DNA of 45,192 nt from Acidobacteriaceae bacterium (GTDB taxonomy: Bacteria; Acidobacteriota; Terriglobia; Terriglobales; Acidobacteriaceae). The position numbers were made by a program, and so were the translations under genes. The notes beneath the pieces are model-generated. The model made no database searches. It was not told where the DNA came from and saw nothing but the letters and a program-made list of their open reading frames with translations. Positions within the stretch are counted from its first letter, which is position 1. Every line of letters begins with the position of its first letter. The stretch covers positions 44,118 through 89,309 of the forward strand of contig PKXU01000088.1 of assembly GCA_003132445.1 (NCBI GenBank). Reading direction: 5' to 3'. Below, in pieces: positions 19,288-27,335 of the stretch.

Positions 19288-19725
19288 ATGCGCCCCCAGC
19301 CTCTCATCTGTGTCACGGATGTCGAAGCCAGCAGCCGGTGGTACCAGCGCCTGCTAGGCTGCCGTGGGGCTCACGGCGGCAGGCAATATGAGCAACTGGT
19401 GAAGGATGGCTGGCTCATCCTGCAATTGCACAGCTTTGAAGTTGAACATCATCACAGCCCGATCGGCAATCGCGCCGACGGACCCTACGGCAATGGTGTG
19501 CTGCTCTGGTTCGAGGTGGTTGACTTCGACGCGGTAATGCAGCGCGCTGCCGAAATGGGCGTCGAGATCGTGCTGCCCCGCCATCGCAACCCTCCCGATG
19601 GCGAAGGCGGACCCAACCATTGGGAGTGTTGGATGCGCGACCCGGATGGCTACACTGTTGTGGTAGCCAGCCCTTATGGAACCGCCGACGGTGCCTGGCG
19701 CCCGGGCCCTGATCTATTCACCTAG
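19288..19725 (+). CDS. VOC (glyoxalase/bleomycin-resistance/dioxygenase) superfamily protein
   Basis: Single-chain protein of 145 residues with the paired beta-alpha-beta-beta-beta modules of the vicinal oxygen chelate fold. It opens PLICVTDVEASSRWYQRLLG, the usual first-module signature, and ends with WECWMRDPDGYTVVVASPYG, carrying the typical second-module glutamate/DPDG element. Family members bind a metal and act as lyases, dioxygenases or antibiotic-binding proteins; the substrate cannot be read here. GGGTAGG precedes the ATG. It is divergent from the cytochrome operon and shares its regulatory gap with two Crp/Fnr-type sites, so it may belong to the same regulon. Confidence 0.85.
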   Translation: MRPQPLICVTDVEASSRWYQRLLGCRGAHGGRQYEQLVKDGWLILQLHSFEVEHHHSPIGNRADGPYGNGVLLWFEVVDFDAVMQRAAEMGVEIVLPRHRNPPDGEGGPNHWECWMRDPDGYTVVVASPYGTADGAWRPGPDLFT

Positions 19726-19786
19726 TCCCCCTGGCCGAACTCCAAGGTGTGTTTACAGCTTATGCTTGTTTCGGCTCACACAGGCT

Positions 19787-19802
19787 TGTGATTGTGATCA
19801 CA
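19787..19802. promoter_or_regulatory. Crp/Fnr-type operator (perfect dyad)
   Basis: TGTGATTGTGATCACA fits all ten arm positions of TGTGA-N6-TCACA. It lies 62 bases after the VOC gene stop and about 163 bases before the start of the cysteine-rich 128-residue gene. Confidence 0.75.
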
Positions 19803-19871
19803 CGATCTATTCCCAGAAATTTCTAATATTGGGCAGTTCGCAAGACACGGGCGTAAACGTTGCCGACTCAG

Positions 19872-19887
19872 TGTGAGCTTAATCACT
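19872..19887. promoter_or_regulatory. Crp/Fnr-type operator, 9/10 match
   Basis: TGTGAGCTTAATCACT matches with one change. Centred about 78 bases upstream of the ATG at 19958 and 85 bases, close to eight helical turns, from the perfect site at 19787-19802. Confidence 0.65.
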
Positions 19888-19957
19888 AATCCTCGTGACC
19901 CCATGCACGGCCCTCCGCAGCAGTCTCTGGCATTCTCGTTTCTTATTGAGGTGCCTT

Positions 19958-20344
19958 ATGGCTCAAGACAATCGTGATGTTCTGGATGTACTCCGGTTCG
20001 AACTGAGCTTTCTGCAGGATGGAGGATACGGGCGATCTCCGCACGCGACGTGGCGAGCGCCGTCTATTTTTGAGGATTCTCCAACTTGCCCGAATTTCTG
20101 CGATCCCGCTCGGCCGCACCCTTGCGAGAATTGCCTGTTAGAGCAATTTGTTCCCCAGGATCGCCGCGACGAGGCCGTGCCCTGCCGCTTCATTGAATTG
20201 ACGGCAGACGGTCAATCGTTGCAGGACTTCTATCGCACAGCGACGCAGGCTGATATGGAAGCGGCGCTGGCGGGCTGGCTGCGGAAACAAATTCAGAAGA
20301 TTGAAGAAGAGCGTGGTCTCGTGCCAAAGCAGGGCGCAGCGTAG
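19958..20344 (+). CDS. Unknown cysteine-rich cytosolic protein
   Basis: I do not recognise this 128-residue protein. It has no signal peptide or membrane segment. A compact cysteine cluster in the middle reads CPNFCDPARPHPCENC (C-X3-C-X7-C-X2-C, residues about 48-63), with one more cysteine in AVPCRF; four closely set cysteines suggest a zinc or iron-sulfur site. The N-terminal part (DVLRFELSFLQDGGYGRSP) and the helical C-terminus (ADMEAALAGWLRKQIQKIEEE) are soluble. The ATG at 19958 is preceded by GAGGTG with five bases of spacing; upstream in-frame codons lie over a regulatory dyad and are unlikely to be translated. Two Crp/Fnr-type sites upstream and OsmC downstream (about 105 bases) suggest a redox or stress function, which is inference. 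Confidence 0.7.
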   Translation: MAQDNRDVLDVLRFELSFLQDGGYGRSPHATWRAPSIFEDSPTCPNFCDPARPHPCENCLLEQFVPQDRRDEAVPCRFIELTADGQSLQDFYRTATQADMEAALAGWLRKQIQKIEEERGLVPKQGAA

Positions 20345-20448
20345 GGGAAAGCGCACTGGCGACGACGGTGTTCGGCGGATTCGAGTGACGCAACCGCTGA
20401 GAGTGAAGGATCTCTCGCGGCCAACCTAAGGTCAGGAGAGCTAAGATT

Positions 20449-20901
20449 ATGAGCGAAGAACATGCATATCGAGTAGCAGCGTGGTGGACTTCCGGCCGCA
20501 CCGGTTTAGCTAAATCGGATTCCGCGCCCAACGCCATCCACTTCACGGCTCCAGCTGAATTCGGCGGCATGGAAGGCCGTTGGACGCCGGAAGAACTTTT
20601 GCTCGCTTCCGTCGCAAGTTGCTATACCACGACCCTGCGAGCGATAGCGGGCACTGCGCACTTCGACTTCACCGATTTGCAGGTCGAGGCCAGTGGCACA
20701 GTGCGTAAGGTCGACCTTGGCTACAGCTTTGCCGAAATCATCGTTCGTCCAAATCTCAAGATCGCCTCCGCGACCGAACGAGACCGGGCGCTGGACTTGC
20801 TGAGACGCGCAGAAAAGCTGTGCCTGGTTTTGCGCGCGTTAGGAACGAACGTGAAGTTTGAACCGCAACTAGAAATCGTAACCACCGAAGCTACGGTGTA
20901 A
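20449..20901 (+). CDS. OsmC/Ohr-family protein
   Basis: Likely thiol-dependent hydroperoxide reductase, cytosolic, 150 residues. The two redox cysteines of the family are visible: one in LLASVASCYTTTLRAIA (near residue 62) and one in AEKLCLVLRAL (near 125). The segment GRWTPEELLLASVASC is the usual N-terminal active-site helix. The sequence is closer to the general OsmC-like branch (SACOL1771 type) than to Ohr by its overall wording, though this is a judgement by eye. AGGAG lies about eleven bases before the ATG. It follows the cysteine-rich unknown gene in the same direction and converges with the synthetase gene 23 bases away. Confidence 0.85.
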   Translation: MSEEHAYRVAAWWTSGRTGLAKSDSAPNAIHFTAPAEFGGMEGRWTPEELLLASVASCYTTTLRAIAGTAHFDFTDLQVEASGTVRKVDLGYSFAEIIVRPNLKIASATERDRALDLLRRAEKLCLVLRALGTNVKFEPQLEIVTTEATV

Positions 20902-20924
20902 ATGAAGCGATAGCCTGGTCGAGC

Positions 20925-23678
20925 TCAGAGTTGCAGCGACGCTGAAACTGACCCGGGATCGTTCATCCAGCGCAGCCGAAACCCTACTTTTTTGAAGATA
21001 GCCTGAGTGGCTAAGTTGTCGCGCAAGATTTCGCCGGAAAGTTTCTGGAACTTTTCTTCGCGCGCCACCCGAACCACGGTGGCAAGTAGTTCTGTTCCCA
21101 ATCCCAGTCCCTGCCAGCGATCGGAGACCAGCACGGCAGCTTCGGCTTCCACGCGGCTGATCGCGCTAAATCTGCCCACGCCTAGTATTTCGCGTTGAGA
21201 CGTTTCTGGATTGCTGCGATCGGCAACCATCGCGAATCCACGGTCATAGCTGCCAAAACAAATGCGCACCAGCCGTTCATGTTCCACCCGCGTGCTCAGA
21301 CTCAAGGAACAAAAATAGCGCAGGTACACGCTGCGCTCGGAAAGTGTGGAGTGAAACTGCACCATGAGCGGCTCGTCTTCCGGACGAATCGGCCGAATGG
21401 TCACAGCGGTGCCATCTTTCAGCCGATGCTCCGAGACATACTGCATGGGATAGGGTCGAATGGTGGCGCGCGGCAGTTGCGCCGCCGTCATGGTGGAATC
21501 GTGCACTACGACGCGCGCATCCAGCGCCAACAGATTCTCTGCGGTCGCCAGCAGCGGATTGATATCGATTTCCTTAATCCAGGGCTGCTCCATCACCAAC
21601 TGGCTGAAGCGCACCAGCAGCCCTTCAAGAGCGATAATATTCACGGGTTTGCGACCGCGCACGCCCAGCAGAGCCGAATAGATTCTCGTCTGTTCCATTA
21701 ACCGCTGAGCCAGAGTTGTGTTTAGCGGAGGCAGGGCGAGCGCGTGATCCCGGTAAATCTCGACCATCACGCCGCCGGAGCCGAATAGAATGACCGGCCC
21801 GAATTGCGGATCGAGGGTGCTGCCCAGAATCAACTCGTATCCGTCGCGACTGATCATCGGCTGCACAGTGACTCCGGCAAAATGTTCGGCGCCGGCTTTT
21901 TCTGTGACCGAAGATTGAATCGCCCGATAGGCGTGGCGAACCTGGTCTGGTTTCTGCAAGTTCAGGCGCACTCCGTCGACGTCAGTTTTGTGCGCGATGG
22001 TATGAGAAAGAAGTTTCAGCACTACCGGATACCCGATTTCCGCGGCGCAAACAACCGCTTGTTCTTCGTCTTGTGCCGTGCGCGTTTCCACAACCGGAAT
22101 TCCGTAGTCGGCGAGGAGTTGTTTGGCCTCAAATTCGTTGAGCATGGTCCTGCCGCTCTGTCGCGCGCGTTGCACCGTTTCCGTCACTTTTGTGCGCGCT
22201 TCGGAGGAGACTGCCGAACCTTCCAGCAGCGCCGGTGTTTCGTACAGTCCGCGCAAGTTGTAGGTGTAGCGCCACATGTAGGTGAAGGCCCGCGCAGCCG
22301 TGTCAGGATAAGAGAACGTAGGAATTCCGGCGGCATTGAGAATCGCAGTCCCTTCGGCCACACCGGCGCCGCCCATCCAGCTGGCCAGCAGTGGTTTGGC
22401 GGAGGAGTGCGAGAGTGCACGCATTTTTTCCGCCACCTGCGTCGGATGTGCCAGCCCCTGGGGCGCTACGATGGCCAGCAATCCGTCGCTCGCTGGATCT
22501 TTCGACGCAACCTCGACTGCTTTCACGAAGTGCTCAGCATCCGCGTCCGCCAACACATCCACGGGATTGCTGTGGCTCCAGTGTGCCGAAAGAAAACTAT
22601 CCAGCTCCTTCAGAGATGCGGAAGAAAGAACGGTGAGCTCTCCTCCGGTCGCCATGAGCGAGTCCGTCGCCAGCACTCCGGGACCGCCTGCATTGGTCAC
22701 GATGGTGAGGTGAGGACCGCGCGGCCGAGGCTGCTTGCTCAACACCTCCGCCATGTAAAAAAGGTCCGCAATATTCTGCACCCGCAGCACACCGCAGCGC
22801 CGAAATGCCGCGTCCAGCACTTCATCGCTTCCCGTCAACGCTCCCGTATGCGAGGCAGCCGCCCGCGACGCTGATTCCGAACGTCCTGCTTTGATAACGA
22901 TAATGGGCTTGCTCAGCGCGGTTTCCCGCGCCGCCGAAAGGAACGCTCGCGCGTCACCCACCGATTCCATGTAAAGCAGGATGCTCTTGGTGTGGGGATC
23001 GTCTCCGAAGTGATAAATGAGATCTCCCCACCCGACGTCGAGCATGGAGCCAGTCGAAACCACGGCGCTAAATCCAACCTGTTCGCTCAGGCTCCAATCC
23101 AGAATCGAAGTCAGCAGCGCGCCGCTCTGACTCAAAAATGCGACACTGCCTTTTTGCGGCATTGACTTCGCAAAGGTGGCGTTCAACCCAATAGTCGGAT
23201 TCATAAAGCCCATGCAGTTGGGACCGACCAGGCGCAGGCCTCCGCGCTGCAGGTGTTTCTGAATTTCTTCTTCCAGGCGCGCGCCTTCGCTGCCCTGTTC
23301 GCGAAATCCGGCAGAGATCACGACCGCCGACTTCACTCCTGCGTCAACGCACTCGCCGATAATGCCGGGCACGGTTTGCGCCGGCGTCACGATCAGTGCA
23401 AGATCGACTCCTCCAGTGATTTCGCCGATACTTTTGTGGGTTTTGATTCCCAGTACTTCCCCGTGCGTGGGACTCACAGCATAAACCTGGATGGGGAACT
23501 TGCTTTCCAGCAAATTCGAGACGACGCTTCGCCCGACCGTGCCGGCGCGATCGGTCGCTCCGATCACAGCCACCGAACGCGGGCAAAAGAGCGAATCGAG
23601 ACCTCCGCGAGCCGGAGTGGCGGCGGTGTAAAGCTTGCCAGCGGGCGATAGTGCGGTGGCGCTCGTTACGTCACTCAA
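20925..23678 (-). CDS. ADP-forming acyl-CoA synthetase (alpha+beta) fused to GNAT acetyltransferase
   Basis: 917-residue three-part protein. Residues about 25-480 are the CoA-binding and ligase (alpha) part, with [18 protein letters not shown] and the phosphohistidine region [11 protein letters not shown] (His277). Residues about 510-730 are the ATP-grasp (beta) part ([52 protein letters not shown]). Residues about 745-917 are a GNAT domain ([33 protein letters not shown]). This is the layout of the Pat/PatZ lysine acetyltransferases, whose synthetase part is thought to be inactive; here the catalytic-type His is kept, so ATP formation from acetyl-CoA remains possible. The start is a TTG at 23678 with AGAGGAA upstream. 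Divergent from the Crp/Fnr gene across a 264-base gap with a perfect dyad. Confidence 0.88.
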   Translation of the reverse strand: MSDVTSATALSPAGKLYTAATPARGGLDSLFCPRSVAVIGATDRAGTVGRSVVSNLLESKFPIQVYAVSPTHGEVLGIKTHKSIGEITGGVDLALIVTPAQTVPGIIGECVDAGVKSAVVISAGFREQGSEGARLEEEIQKHLQRGGLRLVGPNCMGFMNPTIGLNATFAKSMPQKGSVAFLSQSGALLTSILDWSLSEQVGFSAVVSTGSMLDVGWGDLIYHFGDDPHTKSILLYMESVGDARAFLSAARETALSKPIIVIKAGRSESASRAAASHTGALTGSDEVLDAAFRRCGVLRVQNIADLFYMAEVLSKQPRPRGPHLTIVTNAGGPGVLATDSLMATGGELTVLSSASLKELDSFLSAHWSHSNPVDVLADADAEHFVKAVEVASKDPASDGLLAIVAPQGLAHPTQVAEKMRALSHSSAKPLLASWMGGAGVAEGTAILNAAGIPTFSYPDTAARAFTYMWRYTYNLRGLYETPALLEGSAVSSEARTKVTETVQRARQSGRTMLNEFEAKQLLADYGIPVVETRTAQDEEQAVVCAAEIGYPVVLKLLSHTIAHKTDVDGVRLNLQKPDQVRHAYRAIQSSVTEKAGAEHFAGVTVQPMISRDGYELILGSTLDPQFGPVILFGSGGVMVEIYRDHALALPPLNTTLAQRLMEQTRIYSALLGVRGRKPVNIIALEGLLVRFSQLVMEQPWIKEIDINPLLATAENLLALDARVVVHDSTMTAAQLPRATIRPYPMQYVSEHRLKDGTAVTIRPIRPEDEPLMVQFHSTLSERSVYLRYFCSLSLSTRVEHERLVRICFGSYDRGFAMVADRSNPETSQREILGVGRFSAISRVEAEAAVLVSDRWQGLGLGTELLATVVRVAREEKFQKLSGEILRDNLATQAIFKKVGFRLRWMNDPGSVSASLQL

Positions 23679-23882
23679 AGAGTTCCTCTCGCTAACCTGG
23701 ATGGGGACATTTTTTCACAACTTGAACGAACCAACTTAAACGAATCAAGGCGAAATAGGGTTGGCGGACAATATGCGCCGTAAGCCCCAGGTCTCGTTTC
23801 GCGAGACCTGGGCGGAATCTGCCATGCTTTCACCATTTTCGGCGGGCCCGTGAGACACACTATGCGGAGAATCACGCGGGCT

Positions 23883-23898
23883 TGTGACAGCGATCACA
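23883..23898. promoter_or_regulatory. Crp/Fnr-type operator (perfect dyad) before the regulator gene
   Basis: TGTGACAGCGATCACA fits all ten arm positions. It is centred about 52 bases before the GTG start of the Crp/Fnr gene and about 213 bases before the start of the divergent synthetase, so autoregulation is likely and joint control of the synthetase possible. Confidence 0.75.
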
Positions 23899-23942
23899 GT
23901 CAGAAATGGGGACAGCAATTCGAATTCAAAGGGAGGTGCACA

Positions 23943-24674
23943 GTGCGCGCCCCTTATGGTCTAAATATTCTCGATAACTGCCTTACCTGTCCGGTAAGGG
24001 AAGAACATCTTTTTTGTAATCTTTCCGTTCAAGCCGGACAACGACTCAACGAAATAAAATCCACTGCTGTCTATCCGAAAGGAGCGACGCTCTTTATCGA
24101 AGGGCAGCAATCTCGAGGCGTGTTTGTACTGTGCGCCGGAAAAGCAAAACTTTCTACCTCTTCCCGCGAAGGCAAAACCATCATCACCAAACTTTCCGGG
24201 GCAGGCGATGTTCTGGGACTGAATTCGGTCGTTTCCAATCGACCCTACGAAGTTACCGCTGAAATGATGGAACCCGGCCAGGCCAATTTCATTCCCCGCG
24301 ATTCTTTACTGCAATTCCTGAAAGACAACGGAGAAGTAGCCTTGCGGGTCGCTGAACAATTGAGCCGCAATTACTACACCGCGTTCGAAGAGATTCGCAC
24401 TCTCGGTCTCAGTACCTCGCCCTCGGAGAAGTTTGCCAAGTTGCTTCTGTCATGGTCGAGCCAGTCCCCGTCGAACCAGGCCCCGCAAACCGACGGGCCG
24501 TTGCAGATAAAGCTCACCCTCACGCACGAGGAAATTGCCGAAATGATCGGCACCACCCGGGAAACCGTCAGCCGCCTATTTTCTGATTTCAAGAAGAGGC
24601 AGTTGCTTCAGCTCAAAGGGTCGAACCTGCTGATCCGCAATCGATCGGCGCTGGAAAAAATTGTGCAGTCCTGA
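23943..24674 (+). CDS. Crp/Fnr-family transcription regulator with N-terminal cysteines
   Basis: DNA-binding regulator of 243 residues. The N-terminus has C13-X2-C16-X8-C25 (NCLTCPVREEHLFC), reminiscent of the FNR iron-sulfur ligands; a fourth cysteine, Cys64 (FVLCAGKAK), is not at the FNR Cys122 position. Residues about 35-135 form the cyclic-nucleotide-type beta roll (YPKGATLFIEGQ, GDVLGLNSVV), without the cAMP-binding RSAR pattern. A long dimer helix leads to a winged helix-turn-helix LTHEEIAEMIGTTRETVSRLF (194-213). R206-E207-x-x-S210-R211 matches the CRP recognition helix RETVGR closely, predicting TGTGA half-sites. The GTG at 23943 is chosen because GGGAGG lies six bases upstream; an upstream in-frame ATG would put the operator inside the gene. 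Fnr-like oxygen sensing is a fair inference. Confidence 0.9.
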   Translation: MRAPYGLNILDNCLTCPVREEHLFCNLSVQAGQRLNEIKSTAVYPKGATLFIEGQQSRGVFVLCAGKAKLSTSSREGKTIITKLSGAGDVLGLNSVVSNRPYEVTAEMMEPGQANFIPRDSLLQFLKDNGEVALRVAEQLSRNYYTAFEEIRTLGLSTSPSEKFAKLLLSWSSQSPSNQAPQTDGPLQIKLTLTHEEIAEMIGTTRETVSRLFSDFKKRQLLQLKGSNLLIRNRSALEKIVQS

Positions 24675-24816
24675 ACGCCGGGAACCCGGCTGGCCGTGGG
24701 TTTCGTGCGGTTGAAGGCCTCTTCCGGTTGCAGGATCGGCCATTGGTTGATGGGGAACTGGGGCGTCGCCAAAGGTTGTCGAAAGAACTGTCCCTCCCCG
24801 CGCGACGCCCTCCCTT

Positions 24817-25791
24817 TTATCCCGCGACTGTCAACACCGGGCACGTGGCTTCCCGAATGACTTCGTGGACAGTAGTCCACGGGATGTGGGCGGCCATCCT
24901 CGGCGATGTGGTCTGGTTCGCTCCCATCACGATCAAATCAACGTTGAACTTAACACTTGCCCTCAGCACTCCCTCTGCCAGGAAATCGGTTCCTACGATA
25001 TAGCGGGGCTCTTGCTCCAGGCCCGTTTCCGCAGGCAAACATTTCTTTAACTGCTCGAGGGCTCGTGCGCGGGACGTTCCCTCCCACTCCTGCACCGTGT
25101 CAGCGGCCGCCGTCGCCGGTGCATAAGAGCACATATTCGCAGAGGTCGATGGGATCGGAGGGATCATGTGCAACAGAATCAGTTTTGCTTGCTGGGCTCT
25201 GGCCAGCGCCAAGGTCACCGGCATAGCTTTCGCGGACCCCTTGCCGAAGTCGGTCGCAAATAGAATCGTGTGAAATCCCGCTTTACGAGTGAACGCTGCA
25301 ATCTCTACCTGCGGACCGATTGTCATCACCGGGCAGGTCGCGACACGCAGGAGTTCCTCGGCTACGGAACCGAGAGCCAGCTTATGAACACTTCCGCGCC
25401 CTCGCGTGCCGATGACCAGAAGATCAATCGCTTTCTCTTCAATTACCGACTCAACCTGTGACTCAACGTGTCCGTGCCTTACGAAAACTTCGATTTTCCG
25501 CTCGGGTTTCAATTCATCCAGCAGCGCCGTGATCTGCTTTTCGGCGGCAATGCGCTCCAAGTCAAGTTCTGGCGGATTGTCCAGCGCCGCATACTTGCGA
25601 TTCGCGTGCAATACATGAACCACGGATAACTGTGCATTGTTTTCTTCCGCCAGCGTGAGCGCCTCGCATAGAGCTCGGCGGGAAGGTTCCGAGAAATCCG
25701 TTGCCACCAGAATGTTTCGGAAAGCCACACTGCTCACTGACGGTTTTAATGCGAACGGTTTTAATGCGGTATTCATTTCGGCGACGGTCAT
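24817..25791 (-). CDS. Tandem universal stress protein (two UspA domains)
   Basis: 324 residues made of two UspA folds in tandem. Domain one (about 23-155) starts FRNILVATDFSEPSRRAL and carries the ATP-binding signature GTRGRGSVHKLALGSVAEELL, the G-2X-G-9X-G-S/T pattern. Domain two (about 170-324) starts FHTILFATDFGKGSAKAM, but its nucleotide loop is changed (MGANQTTSPRMAAHIPWTT), so it probably does not bind ATP. AGGAGG precedes the ATG. Usp proteins act in energy limitation and stress survival in the cytosol. It follows the zinc-ribbon gene by 24 bases, so both probably answer to the dyad at 26205-26220; in other bacteria many usp genes are under Fnr-type control. Confidence 0.92.
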   Translation of the reverse strand: MTVAEMNTALKPFALKPSVSSVAFRNILVATDFSEPSRRALCEALTLAEENNAQLSVVHVLHANRKYAALDNPPELDLERIAAEKQITALLDELKPERKIEVFVRHGHVESQVESVIEEKAIDLLVIGTRGRGSVHKLALGSVAEELLRVATCPVMTIGPQVEIAAFTRKAGFHTILFATDFGKGSAKAMPVTLALARAQQAKLILLHMIPPIPSTSANMCSYAPATAAADTVQEWEGTSRARALEQLKKCLPAETGLEQEPRYIVGTDFLAEGVLRASVKFNVDLIVMGANQTTSPRMAAHIPWTTVHEVIREATCPVLTVAG

Positions 25792-25815
25792 AAAACCTCC
25801 TTTACCGCACCCACT

Positions 25816-26127
25816 TCAAACGTCCTCGCGGCCAACACTTGCGGCTCGTGTGCGCCATCTTCTTCCTTCGGTCTCACCTTTCGACGCAGTCGGCGCGGGT
25901 GGCGCCTTCTGGACGGCCAGGCTTACCACTTTCACCGTGGAACCCGCCCAGATTACCGTCATCTCTTGGGCACAACGGGGGCAAAGCCAGAATCGCTCAT
26001 GCAGTCCCGGATACAACATTCCCACGGCAATTTGTACGTCGGGGGTTGGCGCGAGGTAGAAAATTCGTCCCTCGTGCAGATAACGAAAGGTGTTAGAACA
26101 GTCGGGATTGACGCACTTCGACAGCAT
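25816..26127 (-). CDS. Small zinc-ribbon protein of unknown function
   Basis: 103-residue cytosolic protein with two cysteine pairs: C5-X4-C10 in SKCVNPDCSNTF at the N-terminus and C-X2-C in FWLCPRCAQEM near residue 50, a likely four-cysteine zinc ribbon. The segment RYLHEGRIFYL is familiar from small hypothetical proteins of Acidobacteriota (recollection, not a search). The C-terminal third is basic and low-complexity. AGGAGTG precedes the ATG. It is the first gene of a two-gene unit with the tandem Usp gene, and a Crp/Fnr-type dyad is centred about 85 bases before its start. Confidence 0.75.
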   Translation of the reverse strand: MLSKCVNPDCSNTFRYLHEGRIFYLAPTPDVQIAVGMLYPGLHERFWLCPRCAQEMTVIWAGSTVKVVSLAVQKAPPAPTASKGETEGRRWRTRAASVGREDV

Positions 26128-26204
26128 GGCGCACTCCTGCCAGCCGCATGCTCAAAGAGTATTTCATTTCCGGCAGGAATGAGGTGATAGTCGATACGAA
26201 ACTA

Positions 26205-26220
26205 TGTGATATCCATCACC
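26205..26220. promoter_or_regulatory. Crp/Fnr-type operator, 9/10 match
   Basis: TGTGATATCCATCACC matches TGTGA-N6-TCACA with one change. Centred about 85 bases upstream of the zinc-ribbon/Usp unit and about 262 upstream of the HAD gene in the other direction. Confidence 0.65.
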
Positions 26221-26429
26221 TGTTTCGGCACTCGCGAAGGGCCTTCCCAGATTGAACTCCTTGCTGGTTTACAATCGCTTGCTCGGTGGCGAAGCAGCCG
26301 CAGAGTGGTGAAGATAAACAAAAAGTGTCGACCGCAGGCTCGGTTCAGCACCGATTGGCAGACGGCTTGCGCGCATTTCTAAAAGATAATATAAGCGCCT
26401 TCCATTGGTCACAGAAACGATGGGCAGAG

Positions 26430-26473
26430 AAACGCGAGCAGAGAGATGATGAGCAGGGAAACGCGAGCAGAGA
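26430..26473 (+). repeat. Direct repeat in the HAD gene leader
   Basis: AAACGCGAGCAGAGA occurs at 26430-26444 and 26459-26473, period 29, ending just before the HAD start codon. The AGCAGAGA parts also give the only AG-rich stretch near that start. Confidence 0.6.
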
Positions 26474-26474
26474 A

Positions 26475-27182
26475 ATGACTCAAATCCGTTGCTCCGCTCT
26501 TCTCTTCGACCTGGACGGTGTTCTCATTAACTCAACTCCGGCGGTCGCACGTGTCTGGCGACGCTGGGCCAGCGAGCATGGCTTCGATCCGGAAGAGGTC
26601 CTCGGTCGCGCTCATGGGCGCCCCAGTCTCTCCACGGTTCGCGAATATCTTCCCAACGCCAATCATGAACTCGAGAACCGCGAGGTCGAACGGCGCGAAA
26701 TCGCAGACCTCGAAGGAGTCATTCCATTGCCCGGCGCACTCGAATTGCTGGCCAGCCTTCCCCAGGACCGCTGGACCATTGTCACCTCCTGTACGCGTCC
26801 ACTCGCGGAAGTGCGCATTCGAGCGGCCGGCCTTCCGCTGCCCAAAAATCTTATTACCTCCAACGACATCACACACGGAAAGCCGCACCCCGAGCCATAT
26901 TTAAAGGGTGCATCTTTGCTCGGATTTCCCCCGTCGGAGTGCGTCGTGCTGGAAGATGTTCCGGCCGGCGTACGCGCCGGAAAAGCTGCCGATGCGAAAG
27001 TGATCGCATTCAAGACCACGGTACAGGAATCTGCATTACGCGAGGCGGGCGCCGATTGGATCTTGAACAACTGCGCCGATATTCGCCTGCTCGATCATAG
27101 CCTGCTAGATCATGGCCCGCTCGATCGTGGCAACGAATTGAAATTGGCCTTGAGGGAAACTCAAGAATCGAACTCGGGATAG
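26475..27182 (+). CDS. HAD-superfamily sugar/polyol phosphatase
   Basis: Cytosolic phosphatase of 235 residues. HAD motif I is LLFDLDGVLINSTPAV (DxD with the second Asp as acid/base), motif II is in TIVTSCT, motif III lysine in NDITHGKPHPEPYLKGA, and motif IV in CVVLEDVPAGVRAGKAA. The wording is that of the subfamily acting on small phosphorylated sugars or glycerol phosphate (YfbT/GPP-like). The ATG at 26475 is used because the protein then starts MTQIRCSALLFDLDGV as the family does; an open frame runs 63 codons further upstream through repeat DNA and has a lysine/arginine-rich, non-conserved look. Substrate unknown. Confidence 0.88.
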   Translation: MTQIRCSALLFDLDGVLINSTPAVARVWRRWASEHGFDPEEVLGRAHGRPSLSTVREYLPNANHELENREVERREIADLEGVIPLPGALELLASLPQDRWTIVTSCTRPLAEVRIRAAGLPLPKNLITSNDITHGKPHPEPYLKGASLLGFPPSECVVLEDVPAGVRAGKAADAKVIAFKTTVQESALREAGADWILNNCADIRLLDHSLLDHGPLDRGNELKLALRETQESNSG

Positions 27183-27335
27183 GCGTTTTTTTCTACGTAT
27201 TGTTCTCTGCTAGCGCCTTATTCTTACCGTTTGATGTAGCCAGCTCTACCCCATTCTCCGTATCGTGAATGAACTAGCCCCGGCGGTAGACTGTCGGGTT
27301 GTTACTCTGAGAATATTCGAAAGTGAGATCACCCC

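Noticed and set aside
24677-24690. GCCGGGAACCCGGC hairpin after the Crp/Fnr gene as a terminator
   Set aside because: Two-base loop and no T-run; too weak to call.
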